From NCBI RefSeq assembly GCF_005144885.1, contig NZ_CP039690.1, forward strand, positions 434,001 through 498,000: 64,000 nt of DNA. The letters run 5' to 3'. The notes beneath the pieces are model-generated. The model did not search any database. It was not told the origin of the DNA and worked only from the letters and a program-made list of their open reading frames with translations. How positions within the stretch are numbered: the first letter of the stretch is position 1; the number at the start of each line of letters is the position of its first letter. This DNA comes from Phreatobacter stygius (GTDB taxonomy: Bacteria > Pseudomonadota > Alphaproteobacteria > Rhizobiales > Phreatobacteraceae). This document shows positions 1-8,479 of the stretch, one piece after another. Position numbers and translations under genes: made by a program.

Positions 1-303
1 CGCGCCTATCTCGGCGTCGGCGCCCAGCAGGTGGCGATCCCGCGCCGCGTCGCGCTGGCGCTCAATCTCGCGGTCGAGAGCGGCGCGATGATCGCTTCCG
101 TCGACACTGGCGGCCCGGCGGCCAAGGCGGGCCTGCGCGACGGCGACGTGGTGCTGTTTCTCGACGGCACGCCGGTGACCGGCGCCGACGACGTGATCCG
201 GCTGATGGTCTCGGCGCGTATCGGTCGGCCGCTCGAGGTCACCTATCTGCGCGGCGGCAAGATCGGTTATGCCAGCGTCACCCCGACCGAGCGGAAGCGG
301 TAG
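1..303 (+). CDS. PDZ-containing serine protease (DegP/HtrA-like), C-terminal fragment
   Basis: The frame is open from base 1, so the protein is cut by the window edge and only about 100 C-terminal residues remain. They form one PDZ domain: a YLGVG strand, a GMIASV strand, then GGPAAKAGLRDGDVV and LFLDGTPV, which is the usual ligand-groove and hairpin order in S1C trypsin-like proteases. The family degrades or senses misfolded envelope proteins. The catalytic triad would lie upstream and cannot be checked, so a proteolytically dead homologue is not excluded. The gene ends at a TAG and faces the next gene tail to tail. Confidence 0.75.
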   Translation, partial: RAYLGVGAQQVAIPRRVALALNLAVESGAMIASVDTGGPAAKAGLRDGDVVLFLDGTPVTGADDVIRLMVSARIGRPLEVTYLRGGKIGYASVTPTERKR

Positions 304-360
304 GGGCGGATCGCAAAAAGCACCGACAAATCAACTCTCTCCCTTTCGGAGAGGGCTCGT

Positions 361-410
361 TGCCCCTGCCCCACGGGCGCACCCACGCCGCGCCTGAGCC
401 ACTTCAGCTC
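361..410 (-). pseudogene. Remnant of a murJ 3' end (copy 1)
   Basis: These 50 bases align without gaps to 4811-4860, the last codons and stop region of the intact murJ, at about 39 of 50 identical positions by eye. On the minus strand they read AELKWLRRGVGA, against PELKRLRRGVGA in MurJ. Nothing else of murJ is present. The copy has the same orientation as the intact gene and the second remnant at 4649-4704. Confidence 0.7.
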
Positions 411-930
411 AGCGCTGCGTCGCCGGTCGCGCGGCCGCAGCTGTATTCTGCCGCGCCGGCGCCACGGCGCTGCGCGGGGCCGGCCCCGGCGTGCAGCTGA
501 TCGTGCCGATCGTGTTCGACCCATATTGGACGAAGCCGCCGCCGACCGGCGGCGAATGCGCGGCGGTGATCGGCAGATAGATGTAGCAGATCGAGCCGTC
601 GGCCGGATCGCGCCAGCGCTGGATGACGGTGTCGCGCAGCGGCCCGGCGAACTGGCGCTCGAGCTGCATGCGCGGCATCTGCCCCCATTGGGGATTGGGC
701 TGGACCTGCGGCGTCGGTTGCTGGGCGACGGGCACCGGAGGCGGGAAGCCCGGCTGCGGCGCTTGCAGCGGCGGCATGGCCTGCTGAGCGACGGCGGGCC
801 CGGCGGCGAAACCGGCAAGAGCGAGGGCGCAGCCGGCAGCCGTTAGCCACTTTTTCCAAGGTATCCCGTTTTTCCGAGGCGTCCTGTTTTTCCAAAGTGT
901 CCTGTTTTTCCAAAGTGTCCTGGCGTCCAT
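409..930 (-). CDS. Small exported proline-rich protein downstream of the adhesin
   Basis: 173 residues, family not recognised. The N-terminus is four six-residue repeats rich in Lys, Arg and Trp, then a hydrophobic stretch (WLTAAGCALALAGFAAG) ending in AVAQQ, a good signal-peptidase site. The mature part starts proline- and glutamine-rich and carries two cysteines that could form a disulfide. The start is supported by GGAGAG five bases upstream of the ATG. It begins 15 bases after the adhesin stop codon, so the two are probably co-transcribed and this may be a periplasmic partner of the adhesin; that role is inferred from position only. Confidence 0.7.
   Translation of the reverse strand: MDARTLWKNRTLWKNRTPRKNGIPWKKWLTAAGCALALAGFAAGPAVAQQAMPPLQAPQPGFPPPVPVAQQPTPQVQPNPQWGQMPRMQLERQFAGPLRDTVIQRWRDPADGSICYIYLPITAAHSPPVGGGFVQYGSNTIGTISCTPGPAPRSAVAPARQNTAAAARPATQR
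851..922 (-). repeat. Four tandem 18-bp repeats inside a signal peptide
   Basis: Four 18-bp units at 851-868, 869-886, 887-904 and 905-922. The two units nearest the start codon are identical; the others carry a few substitutions. The unit length is a multiple of three, and each encodes six residues (RTLWKN-like) of the positively charged n-region of the signal peptide, so unit gain or loss would keep the frame. Confidence 0.85.
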
Positions 931-945
931 GGGAGCTCTCCGGGA

Positions 946-3606
946 TCAGAATTCGAGGGCGGCGCCGACGCGGCCGATATGGGTGTTGCCGCCGCCATTG
1001 GCGTAGCTGCCATGGATGATCGTCTTGTAGGGTAAATCGAGATTGAGCCGATGGGCCACGGCAAGCCCGATGCCGGTCTCGCCACGGAAGAAGCCGACAT
1101 TCATGGTGATGGTGGTCTTGCCGGGCGCCGAAGGCGTCATGGCAACGGCCAATGCCGAGGCCGCGGCGATGCCGCGCCGTGCTTCGGTCCGGTTGGTGGC
1201 GATCTGATCCTGCATGCCGCTGATCTGCGACTGGAGGCCCGAGGTCGCGGCATTGAGCTGGCTGACATTCACCGCATCGGTGGCGGTAACCCCGGCGGCC
1301 ACATGGGTGATGCGCCGCTCATTGCCGGAGGAGCCGACCGAGACCGTATTCGCCGCGCTGGCGACGGAGCCGGCGCCGAGCGCCACGGCATTGGCCGCGG
1401 TCACGCTCGCGCCGGAACCGAGCGCCGTGCCGTTGGTCACCGCCGCCGAGGCGCTGCGGCCGATCGCCGTCGCGCCGGTGGCGGTGGCCGTCGCATAGTC
1501 GCCATAAGCGGAACCGCCATTGGCCGCGCTCGCCTGCACGCCGACCGCGACCGAACCCGTGGCCGAGGCGCCGGCGCCGATGGCGATGGCGTTGGTACCC
1601 GTCGACGAAGCGGAAAGGCCGATGGCGACGGCGCCGGCCTCGGTTGCCTGGGCGCCGGTGCCCAGCGCCAGCGCATGGTCGCCGCTGGCAAGGGCGCCGG
1701 AGCCGCCGGCGAAGGCCGCCCCGCCAGAGGCCGTCGCGCCGGTGCCGAGCGCGGTGGCGTTGAGGCCGGATGCCGAGGCCGAAGCACCGAAGGCGGAGGC
1801 ATTGACGCCGCTCGCCGTGCTGTTGGCGCCGACCGCGGTGGCGGCATTGCCGGCCGCGCGCGCGCCGCCACCCATCGCCACCGCCTCACTGCCCGAGGCA
1901 ACGGCCGCTGCTGCCGAGGAATTGACCCGCACATAGGCGGCGAGCGCCGTCAGGGAACTCACCGTGCTCTGCAGGCTGGAGATCGAGGTGCCGTGGCTCG
2001 ACAGGGTCGAATCAACAGCCGCGAAGGCCGTGGAAAGGTTCGTGTAGCTGGTGCCGCCGATCGTGTAGCCCGGCGTGCCGAAGGTGCCGCCGCCGGTGAG
2101 CGAGACGCCCAGCATCTGCGCCAGGGCGCTGTTGGCGGCATAAAGCTGGCTGCCATTGACCGCATCGGTGCTGGTCGCCGAGAGCGTGCCGGCGGCGACA
2201 TTGACGATGCGCCGCTCATTGCCGGTCGAGCCGACCGAGATCGTGTTCGCCTCCGCGGCGACCGAGCCTGCGCCGAGGGCGACACTGCTGCTGCCGGTCG
2301 TCCTGGAATTTGCACCGAGGGCGACGCTGTTGGCGCCGATCGCGGCGCTGGCGTAGCCGAGGGCGCTGCTGTTGGTGCCGGGCGACGACGCGGAGGCGCC
2401 GATCGCCATCGCATTGGCGCCCGCCGCGAGGCTGTTATAGCCCACCGCCAGGCTCATGTGGCCGGACGCCGTCGCCATGGTGCCGAAGGCGTTGCCATAG
2501 GCGCCGGTCGCCTGCGCCCAGGAACCGACCGCGGCCGTATGGGAGTTCGACGCCACGCTGTTGTAGCCCACCGCCAGACTGACGCTGCCGCTCGCCCATG
2601 CATAGGTGCCGAAGGCCTGGCTGGAAGAGCCGGTAGCCGACGCATCGGTGCCGACCGCTATGCTGTTGTTTCCGCTGGCCGTGCTGGAATAGCCGATGGC
2701 GTTGCTGTTGATGCCGCCGGCCGTGCTCTCATAGCCGATGGCGCTGCTGTTGTTACCGGTCGCCGAAGCGTAGGCGCCGATGGACGTGCCGTTGGTACCG
2801 GACACCGACGCGAAGGCGCCGACGGCGGTGCCGTTGTCCCCGGTTACCGTGCTGGAATAGCCGAAGGCGCCGCTGGTGGTGCCCGAGGCGGTCGCATAAG
2901 CACCGATGGCGGAACTTCCAGCGCCGCTCGCCACGCTGGAATGGCCGAAGGCGCTGCCATCGCTGCCAGTCGAGACCGACCCGGCGCCGATGGCGGAACT
3001 GTCGGAGCCGCTCGCCTGGCTGTTGTAACCAAAGGCGCTGCTGGTGACGGCGGTCGCGGCGGAGCGGTAGCCGACGGCCGTGCCATAGGCGCCGCTCGCT
3101 CGGCTGTTCGTCCCGAAGGCCGAGCCATAGGTGCCGCTCGCCACGCTGCTCGCCCCGAAGGCCATGCTGTAGTCCTGGCTCGCCTGGCTGTTCGCCCCGA
3201 AGGCCAGGCCGCTGACACCGCTGGCCGTGCTGAGATAGCCGATGGCGCTGCTGTTCTGGGCGCTCGCCGCGGCGCCGGCGCCGAGAGCTATGCTGTTGCT
3301 GCCCGTCGCCTGGCTGCTGGTGCCGATGACAAGGGCGGCGCTGCCGGATGCGATATTATTGGTTCCGCAGGCAACCGAAGAGATGGCCGTCGCGGTCGAC
3401 CCGCCGGCATAGGCGGTCGCGTCGGCGCAGACGAACTGCGCCGCGGCCCGTTGCGGCGCCCAGGCCAGACCGACGGCGGCCCCGGACAGCAGAAGAGCGA
3501 CAAGACGTGGGCGAACAACGACGGACACGGCCGGGGTCCCTGGCTGATGCCGCGGCAGACCGCGCCGCCGACGATTGTGGGCGAAGCTAAACCGCCGATC
3601 GGACAA
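946..3606 (-). CDS. YadA-like trimeric autotransporter adhesin
   Basis: 886 residues. A signal peptide near residues 33-57 ends in RAAAQF. It is followed by a long head of 14-15-residue left-handed-helix repeats of the SxAxGxxSxASG type. Two neck motifs follow the pattern ANTxSVGSxGNERRI...TDAVNxSQL (about residues 455-490 and 754-785), then a short coiled stalk and the YadA anchor (RRGIAAASALAVAM to the terminal Phe, last ~80 residues). The trimeric barrel anchors in the outer membrane and displays the head for adhesion or autoaggregation. The C-terminal Phe is the normal outer-membrane insertion signal. It is transcribed divergently from an HTH protein that may regulate it. Confidence 0.93.
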   Translation of the reverse strand: MSDRRFSFAHNRRRRGLPRHQPGTPAVSVVVRPRLVALLLSGAAVGLAWAPQRAAAQFVCADATAYAGGSTATAISSVACGTNNIASGSAALVIGTSSQATGSNSIALGAGAAASAQNSSAIGYLSTASGVSGLAFGANSQASQDYSMAFGASSVASGTYGSAFGTNSRASGAYGTAVGYRSAATAVTSSAFGYNSQASGSDSSAIGAGSVSTGSDGSAFGHSSVASGAGSSAIGAYATASGTTSGAFGYSSTVTGDNGTAVGAFASVSGTNGTSIGAYASATGNNSSAIGYESTAGGINSNAIGYSSTASGNNSIAVGTDASATGSSSQAFGTYAWASGSVSLAVGYNSVASNSHTAAVGSWAQATGAYGNAFGTMATASGHMSLAVGYNSLAAGANAMAIGASASSPGTNSSALGYASAAIGANSVALGANSRTTGSSSVALGAGSVAAEANTISVGSTGNERRIVNVAAGTLSATSTDAVNGSQLYAANSALAQMLGVSLTGGGTFGTPGYTIGGTSYTNLSTAFAAVDSTLSSHGTSISSLQSTVSSLTALAAYVRVNSSAAAAVASGSEAVAMGGGARAAGNAATAVGANSTASGVNASAFGASASASGLNATALGTGATASGGAAFAGGSGALASGDHALALGTGAQATEAGAVAIGLSASSTGTNAIAIGAGASATGSVAVGVQASAANGGSAYGDYATATATGATAIGRSASAAVTNGTALGSGASVTAANAVALGAGSVASAANTVSVGSSGNERRITHVAAGVTATDAVNVSQLNAATSGLQSQISGMQDQIATNRTEARRGIAAASALAVAMTPSAPGKTTITMNVGFFRGETGIGLAVAHRLNLDLPYKTIIHGSYANGGGNTHIGRVGAALEF

Positions 3607-3713
3607 GACAACTGGAGAAATTTGGTTCTAATTTCCGCAGGCAGCGTGCCATGCTGGCGCCGCCCGACAAATCCGGCGACGCTCGCCTCGGCAGACAGGC
3701 AATTTTGAACGGC

Positions 3714-4667
3714 ATGACGTCATCCAGGCAGGAACGACCGGCCATCGTCTCGACTGCCGCCAATGCCGAGGCGAGACTGGCTCTCGCAGCCCATCCGGGC
3801 TTTGCCCAGGCCATGCGCCAATCGGCTGATGGCATCGTCCGGCTTCATCGGGGAAGCCACCTGCTCAACTGGCTGGTGGACGACCGCAGCCGCATGCTCT
3901 TCAGCTATTTCGCGCTGCATCTGCATATGACGCGCGACCCCGCCGACCCTGCCTCCGGCATCACGCCCACCGCGATGAAGGAGATCGCGGTCGCCCAACA
4001 GATCTGCAGCCGAGGCCGCGCCGCAGTGATGCTGCAGCTGATGCGGATTGCCGGCTACCTGGCGCCCGATCCGGCCAAGACGGATCGCCGGCGACAAAGG
4101 CTCATCGCCACCGACAAGCTCGTCCAGCTGATGCAGGAGCGCTGGAGGTTCAACTTCGGGGCCATGGCGCCGCTTTTTGCCGACGGGCCCCGGTTGGTCG
4201 CCGCTCTCGACGATCCGGCCTATGTCGCCGCGCTGCTTGGCGCCATGCACGCACGTTTCAGCGCAGGCTTCCGGTTCCTCACCCATGCGCCGGAGCTCGG
4301 GCTGTTCGCCGAGCGCAGCGGCGGCATGGTGCTCCTGACCAGCCTCATCACGTCCGGCGAGGCGGACGACACCGTGCCGCCGAGCCGTCCGGTCACCGCT
4401 TCCATCTCGGCGCTGGCCCGGCGCGTCTCGGTGTCCCGTCCCCACATGCGCAAATTGCTGCGCGACGCCGAGGCACAGGGTTTCATCGCGCGCGTCGGCG
4501 CAGGCGACGAGCTCATCGTTTTCCGTCCGGTGCTCGCCGATGCGGCAAGGAGCTTCTTCGCGATGATGTTTCTGATGCTGGCCGATTGCGGCCGCGAGGC
4601 TCTGGCCGAGCGCGCCCGAACTGCCGGCCCTGCGCCCCACGCCGCAGTCGCTTCAGGCCGACCATGA
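3714..4667 (+). CDS. HTH protein, probable transcriptional regulator divergent from the adhesin
   Basis: About 317 residues from this ATG; an in-frame ATG at 3651 would add 21, but would leave only 45 bases to the divergent adhesin start, so the later start is preferred. The only motif I recognise is a helix-turn-helix near residues 225-255 (SISALARRVSVSRPHMRKLLRDAEAQGFI), laid out like a winged-helix recognition segment. The N-terminal two thirds is helical with no recognised sensor domain. It shares an intergenic region with the adhesin and may control it. Its last codons run over a degraded copy of the murJ tail on the other strand. Confidence 0.6.
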   Translation: MTSSRQERPAIVSTAANAEARLALAAHPGFAQAMRQSADGIVRLHRGSHLLNWLVDDRSRMLFSYFALHLHMTRDPADPASGITPTAMKEIAVAQQICSRGRAAVMLQLMRIAGYLAPDPAKTDRRRQRLIATDKLVQLMQERWRFNFGAMAPLFADGPRLVAALDDPAYVAALLGAMHARFSAGFRFLTHAPELGLFAERSGGMVLLTSLITSGEADDTVPPSRPVTASISALARRVSVSRPHMRKLLRDAEAQGFIARVGAGDELIVFRPVLADAARSFFAMMFLMLADCGREALAERARTAGPAPHAAVASGRP

Positions 4668-4704
4668 CGTCCTTGCCGAACAGCGCGACCAGCGCGCCGC
4701 CATA
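4649..4704 (-). pseudogene. Remnant of a murJ 3' end (copy 2)
   Basis: These 56 bases align without gaps to the 3' end of the intact murJ (4850-4905) at about 43 of 56 positions. On the minus strand they read YGGALVALFGKD followed by LKRLR, against YGGALIVLFGRE followed by LKRLR in MurJ. The frame is preserved but the upstream part of the gene is missing. It overlaps the end of the HTH gene on the opposite strand. Confidence 0.75.
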
Positions 4705-4755
4705 GACGACGCCGCACTCATTCAGCGCGGCCGACGCGCTCGCACCAGAACCACC

Positions 4756-4788
4756 CCTTCACCTCTCCCCGCCGAGGAGTGGTGAAGG
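4756..4788. terminator. Possible bidirectional terminator hairpin
   Basis: CCTTCACC at 4756-4763 pairs with GGTGAAGG at 4781-4788 around a 17-base loop that can pair further. It lies between the convergent ends of the HTH gene and murJ. No T-tract is present, so termination is only a guess. Confidence 0.35.
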
Positions 4789-4815
4789 TCAGCCCGGCCG
4801 ATCGCCCAATTGCCC

Positions 4816-6369
4816 CTACCCCTCGGTGGCGCCCACGCCCCTTCTCAACCGCTTCAGCTCGGGGATGAACTCGCGGCCGAACAGCACGATCAGCGCACCG
4901 CCATAAGCGAGCGCGCCGAGCGCCATGAGCACGACCAGCGCGATGCGGTCGGCGCCGCCGCCGGTGCCGATCAGGCTTTTCAGGCCATAGGAGCCGCCGA
5001 GCAGCACGGCTGAGAGCGTGGCGAAGGCGATGAACAGGCGCGGCAGCACACGTTTGGCCCGGTCGTCCAGGCCGATCAGGCCCTGCCGCCTGGCGAACCA
5101 GCCGAGCAGGATGAGATTGATCCAGGCCCCCACGCCGGTGGCCAGCGCCAGGCCGACATGGCCGAGCGGCTGCATCAGCACGAGCTTCAGCCCGATATTG
5201 ATCAGGATGGCGACGACCATGGCAATGACCGGCGTGCGGGTGTCGCCGCGCGAATGGAAGGTCACCGTGAAGGCGCGGATCAGCACGAAGGCGGCGAGCC
5301 CGAAGGCATAGGCCGAGAGCGCGCGGGCCGATTGCAGGGCGTCGGCGGCGGTGAACTTGCCGTGGACGAACAGGGCGCCCATCAGCGTTTCCGGCAGGAT
5401 CATGAAGGCGGCGACCGCCGGCAGCGTGAACACCAGGGTCAGCTCGATGGCGCGCAGCTGCGCGTGGCGCGCGCCGGCCTCGTCGCCGGCGGCGATCCGC
5501 CGGCTCATTTCCGACAGGAGCACGGTGCCGACCGCCACCGCGATGACGCCGATCGGCAGCTGGTTCATCCGGTCGGCGAAATAGAGCCAGGTGATCGCGC
5601 CCTCGACCAGGAAGCTCGCGATGATCGTGTCGGCGAAGACGGCGATCTGGCTGCCGGCGGAACCGGCCGCCGCCGGCACGAAAGTGGTCCAGAACTGCTT
5701 GACCTCGGGTGTCACCTTGGGCAGCCGGAATTCCAGCATGACGTTGGCGCGCAAGGCATCCGCCGCGACCAGCAGGAACTGCAGCACGCCGGAGATCAGG
5801 ACGCCCCAGGCGACCGCGTGGCCGGCGGTCGGGAAATAACCCGACAGCAGGAGCGTGCCGATCATCGCGAGATTGAGCAGGATGGCGGTCGCCGCCGGCG
5901 CCGCGAACCGCCCGACCGCGTTCAGGACGCCGCCGAGCAGCACCACCAGCGAGATGAAGGCGAGGTAGGGAAAGGTGATGCGGGTCAGCTCGACGGCAAG
6001 CCCGAAACGCGCGGGGTCGCCGACGAAACCCGGCGCCAGCAGCGACACCACCGCGGGCATGAACACCAGGGCTGCCCCCAAAAGCACCAGCTGCGCTAGC
6101 ATCAGATAGGCGAAGATCCGGTCGGCGAAGACCAGCGCCGCGTCCTGCCCGCGCTGCGCCGCGACCTTGGCGAAAGCCGGCACGAAGGCGGCGTTGAAGG
6201 CGCCTTCGGCAAAGATCGAGCGGAAATGGTTGGGGATCCGGAACGCCACGTTGAAGGCGTCGGAGATCGCGCTGGCGCCGAGAAAATTGGCGAGCATCAG
6301 GTCGCGAACGAAACCGATGACGCGGCTCACCAGCGTCAGGGCCGAGACCGAGAAGATGCTCCTGATCAA
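4816..6369 (-). CDS. murJ: MurJ, lipid II flippase
   Basis: 517 residues, the usual length for MurJ of the MOP exporter superfamily, with about 14 predicted membrane helices. It translocates lipid-linked peptidoglycan precursor across the inner membrane. Family hallmarks seen are the N-terminal SxxTLVSRVIGFVRD helix, the FRIPNHFR loop, and GAFNAAFVPAF early in the protein. It ends in basic LKRLRRG, the segment duplicated at 361-410 and 4649-4704. The transaldolase gene lies upstream on the same strand with a strong hairpin between them. Confidence 0.95.
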   Translation of the reverse strand: MIRSIFSVSALTLVSRVIGFVRDLMLANFLGASAISDAFNVAFRIPNHFRSIFAEGAFNAAFVPAFAKVAAQRGQDAALVFADRIFAYLMLAQLVLLGAALVFMPAVVSLLAPGFVGDPARFGLAVELTRITFPYLAFISLVVLLGGVLNAVGRFAAPAATAILLNLAMIGTLLLSGYFPTAGHAVAWGVLISGVLQFLLVAADALRANVMLEFRLPKVTPEVKQFWTTFVPAAAGSAGSQIAVFADTIIASFLVEGAITWLYFADRMNQLPIGVIAVAVGTVLLSEMSRRIAAGDEAGARHAQLRAIELTLVFTLPAVAAFMILPETLMGALFVHGKFTAADALQSARALSAYAFGLAAFVLIRAFTVTFHSRGDTRTPVIAMVVAILINIGLKLVLMQPLGHVGLALATGVGAWINLILLGWFARRQGLIGLDDRAKRVLPRLFIAFATLSAVLLGGSYGLKSLIGTGGGADRIALVVLMALGALAYGGALIVLFGREFIPELKRLRRGVGATEG

Positions 6370-6424
6370 GGACGGTTCCGGTGTGTTGGAGGAAGATCGT
6401 TTCGGATCGGGGCGGCGGGCAGCA

Positions 6425-6463
6425 AGGTCGGTCGTCCTTCGAGGCTCGAAGGACGACCGACCT
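6425..6463. repeat. Perfect palindrome (19-bp arms, 1-base loop)
   Basis: AGGTCGGTCGTCCTTCGAG is followed by one G and its exact reverse complement. It lies between the transaldolase stop and the murJ start. The core GTCCTTCGAGGCTCG recurs at 36801-36979, so it belongs to a repeat family, though it could also act as a terminator for the transaldolase gene. Confidence 0.8.
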
Positions 6464-6475
6464 CTCCGCGCGAGA

Positions 6476-7198
6476 CTAGACCTGCAGCGTCAGGCCCGCG
6501 GCCAGCGCGTCCGTGCGGAACCCCTTGACGGTGTCGAGCGAGATGTCCTCCGGCGCCCGGCCGAGGCCTTCGAGCTTCTTCAGGATATCTGCCGGCGCGG
6601 TGATGATGTGGCAGCCGATGCGGTCGGCCTCCAGCACGTTCCAGACCTCGCGGGTGGAGGCCCAGATGACCTCGATCGTGTCGGTGCCGCGGGCAAGCCC
6701 GACCGCATATTTCATGACCGGCATATAGTCGTGGCCGGCGTCGCCGAGACGGCCGGCGAACACCGAGATGATCGACGGCGCGCCGCCGCGCAGCGCATCG
6801 ACCGAGGCCTTCACCTGGGCTTCGGTATAGAGCGCGGTGAAATTGATCTTCACGCCCTCGTGCGACAGCTTATGGATGACGTCGTAGAGCGGCACGCCCG
6901 CCGTATTGGTCACCGGCAGCTTGACATAGACATTCTTGCCCCAGGTGGCGATGACGCGGGCCTGGGCTTCCATTTCCTTCAGGTCGTCGGAGAACACTTC
7001 GAAGGAAATGTGATGGTTCGGCACCGCCGCCACCAGGTCTTTGGCATAGGCCGCATAATCGACCACGCCGGCCTTTTTCAGGAGCGAGGGGTTGGTGGTG
7101 AAGCCCTGGATCCACGGCTTCTGCACCATTTCCAGGATCGAGGCCTTTTCCGCCCCGTCGGTGTAGAGTTTCACCTTGAGATCCGCCAGCACCGGCAT
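6476..7198 (-). CDS. Transaldolase / fructose-6-phosphate aldolase family protein
   Basis: 240 residues, the size of the short transaldolase subfamily rather than the ~320-residue classical enzyme. The fold is a TIM barrel that transfers or cleaves a dihydroxyacetone unit through a Schiff base. The motif GFTTNPSLL near residue 32 and the strand VYVKLPVTNT with the Schiff-base lysine are both present, as is NFTALYT in the middle of the chain. This places it in the non-oxidative pentose phosphate pathway or in sugar-phosphate aldol chemistry; the exact substrate cannot be told from sequence. Confidence 0.88.
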   Translation of the reverse strand: MPVLADLKVKLYTDGAEKASILEMVQKPWIQGFTTNPSLLKKAGVVDYAAYAKDLVAAVPNHHISFEVFSDDLKEMEAQARVIATWGKNVYVKLPVTNTAGVPLYDVIHKLSHEGVKINFTALYTEAQVKASVDALRGGAPSIISVFAGRLGDAGHDYMPVMKYAVGLARGTDTIEVIWASTREVWNVLEADRIGCHIITAPADILKKLEGLGRAPEDISLDTVKGFRTDALAAGLTLQV

Positions 7199-7467
7199 GA
7201 CCGCCTCCTTGAGATGTCGTTGGCGACGTGTTTAAGGAACGGGGCCGCGCCTGTCCAACGCGGAAAGCTGGATGGGTTCGGAGCGGCGCACTCAGAGGCC
7301 ATTGCAATCCGCCGGTCATCGGCCGCCAGCCCATTTGTATCTGGATGGACGCAATCGGTAACCGAGCGTGATGGCCGGCCATTTGCGCTGGCTTGGCCTC
7401 GAACTGTATACGGGTGCCGCCAGAAGGCCGTTGCCCGGCAAGCGAATCTTCGAAGGAATCGACCAGC

Positions 7468-8451
7468 ATGACCAAGATCCAGGACGGCGGGGCATCGCTG
7501 CGCGTAGGCGTTATCGGCTGCGGCGTGATGGGCAAGAACCACGCCCGGGTCTTCTCCGAACTCACCGGCGTCACCCTGGTCGGCGTCGCCGATCCCGATG
7601 TCGAACAGGTCGAATTCGTCACCAGCCGGCTCGGCTGCGGCGGTTTTGCGAGCCTGGATGCCCTGCTCGATGCCGGCATCGACGCGCTGACCATTGCCGC
7701 TCCCACCCAGCTGCACACGCCGATCGCGCTTCAAGCCATTGCCCGCGGCGTCCATGTGCTGGTCGAAAAGCCGATCGCCCAGTTGGTCGAGGAAGGCACC
7801 CGCATCATCGACGCGGCGGCGAAGGCCGGCGTGACCTTGATGGTCGGCCATGTCGAGCGGTTCAACCCGGCGGTCCAGTCGATCAAGGAGGCGCTCGCCG
7901 GCGAGGACATCCTGTCGATCCAGATCACCCGGGTCGGGCCGTTCCCGCCGCGCATGTCGGATATCGGCGTGGTCATCGATCTCGCCGTGCACGACATCGA
8001 CCTGATCCGCTGGTTCACCGGTTCGGAAATCGCCGAGATCCAGCCGCAGACCAATTCGATCCATGCGGCGCGCGAGGACATCGCGCTGTTGCAGTTCCGC
8101 ACCGCGTCCGGCGTGCTCGCCCATATCAATACGAACTGGCTGACGCCGTTCAAGGCGCGCACCGTGCATGTCGCCACCCGCAACAAATATATCACCGGCG
8201 ACCTGATCACCCGCCAGGTCACCGAGTGTTTCGACTACAAACCCGACGGCAGCTATTCCATGCGCCACCTGTCGGTGGCTTATGCCGAGCCGCTGCGCGC
8301 CGAACTGGTCGCTTTTGTTGAGGCCGTGCGCAGCAAGTCCGCGCCGGTTGTCGGCGGCGCCGACGGCCTTGCCAGCCTCGACATCGCCATGCGCTGCCTC
8401 GGCGAGCGCCCGGCGTCGCAGCCCAAGCGGGTTGCGGGGCTCAGGGGGTAA
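7468..8451 (+). CDS. Gfo/Idh/MocA-family NAD(P)-dependent sugar dehydrogenase
   Basis: 327 residues from the ATG at 7468, preceded by GAAGGAA at a suitable distance. The N-terminal Rossmann motif is VGVIGCGVMGKNHARVF; the family motif VEKPIA follows, and HDIDL supplies the catalytic-region His. Such enzymes oxidise a ring hydroxyl of a sugar or sugar nucleotide (for example UDP-GlcNAc 3-dehydrogenases). Its neighbours, once the IS element is removed, are UDP-glucose dehydrogenase and galE, which favours a sugar-nucleotide substrate, but the substrate is inferred only. Confidence 0.85.
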   Translation: MTKIQDGGASLRVGVIGCGVMGKNHARVFSELTGVTLVGVADPDVEQVEFVTSRLGCGGFASLDALLDAGIDALTIAAPTQLHTPIALQAIARGVHVLVEKPIAQLVEEGTRIIDAAAKAGVTLMVGHVERFNPAVQSIKEALAGEDILSIQITRVGPFPPRMSDIGVVIDLAVHDIDLIRWFTGSEIAEIQPQTNSIHAAREDIALLQFRTASGVLAHINTNWLTPFKARTVHVATRNKYITGDLITRQVTECFDYKPDGSYSMRHLSVAYAEPLRAELVAFVEAVRSKSAPVVGGADGLASLDIAMRCLGERPASQPKRVAGLRG

Positions 8452-8479
8452 GGGGCGCCACTAACCCTCTCCCAGAGGG

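Noticed and set aside
1000-3400. Regularly spaced repeats that might suggest a CRISPR array
   Set aside because: The repeats are the coding units of the adhesin head (SAIGAGS-type), with no fixed spacer and no cas genes.
1051-3708. An 885-residue plus-strand open frame opposite the adhesin gene
   Set aside because: It is an arginine- and glycine-rich shadow of the repetitive, GC-rich adhesin sequence on the other strand, with no domain.
6167-7471. A 434-residue plus-strand frame across murJ, the hairpin and the transaldolase gene
   Set aside because: It is antisense to two clear genes and runs through the palindrome; composition is that of a shadow frame.
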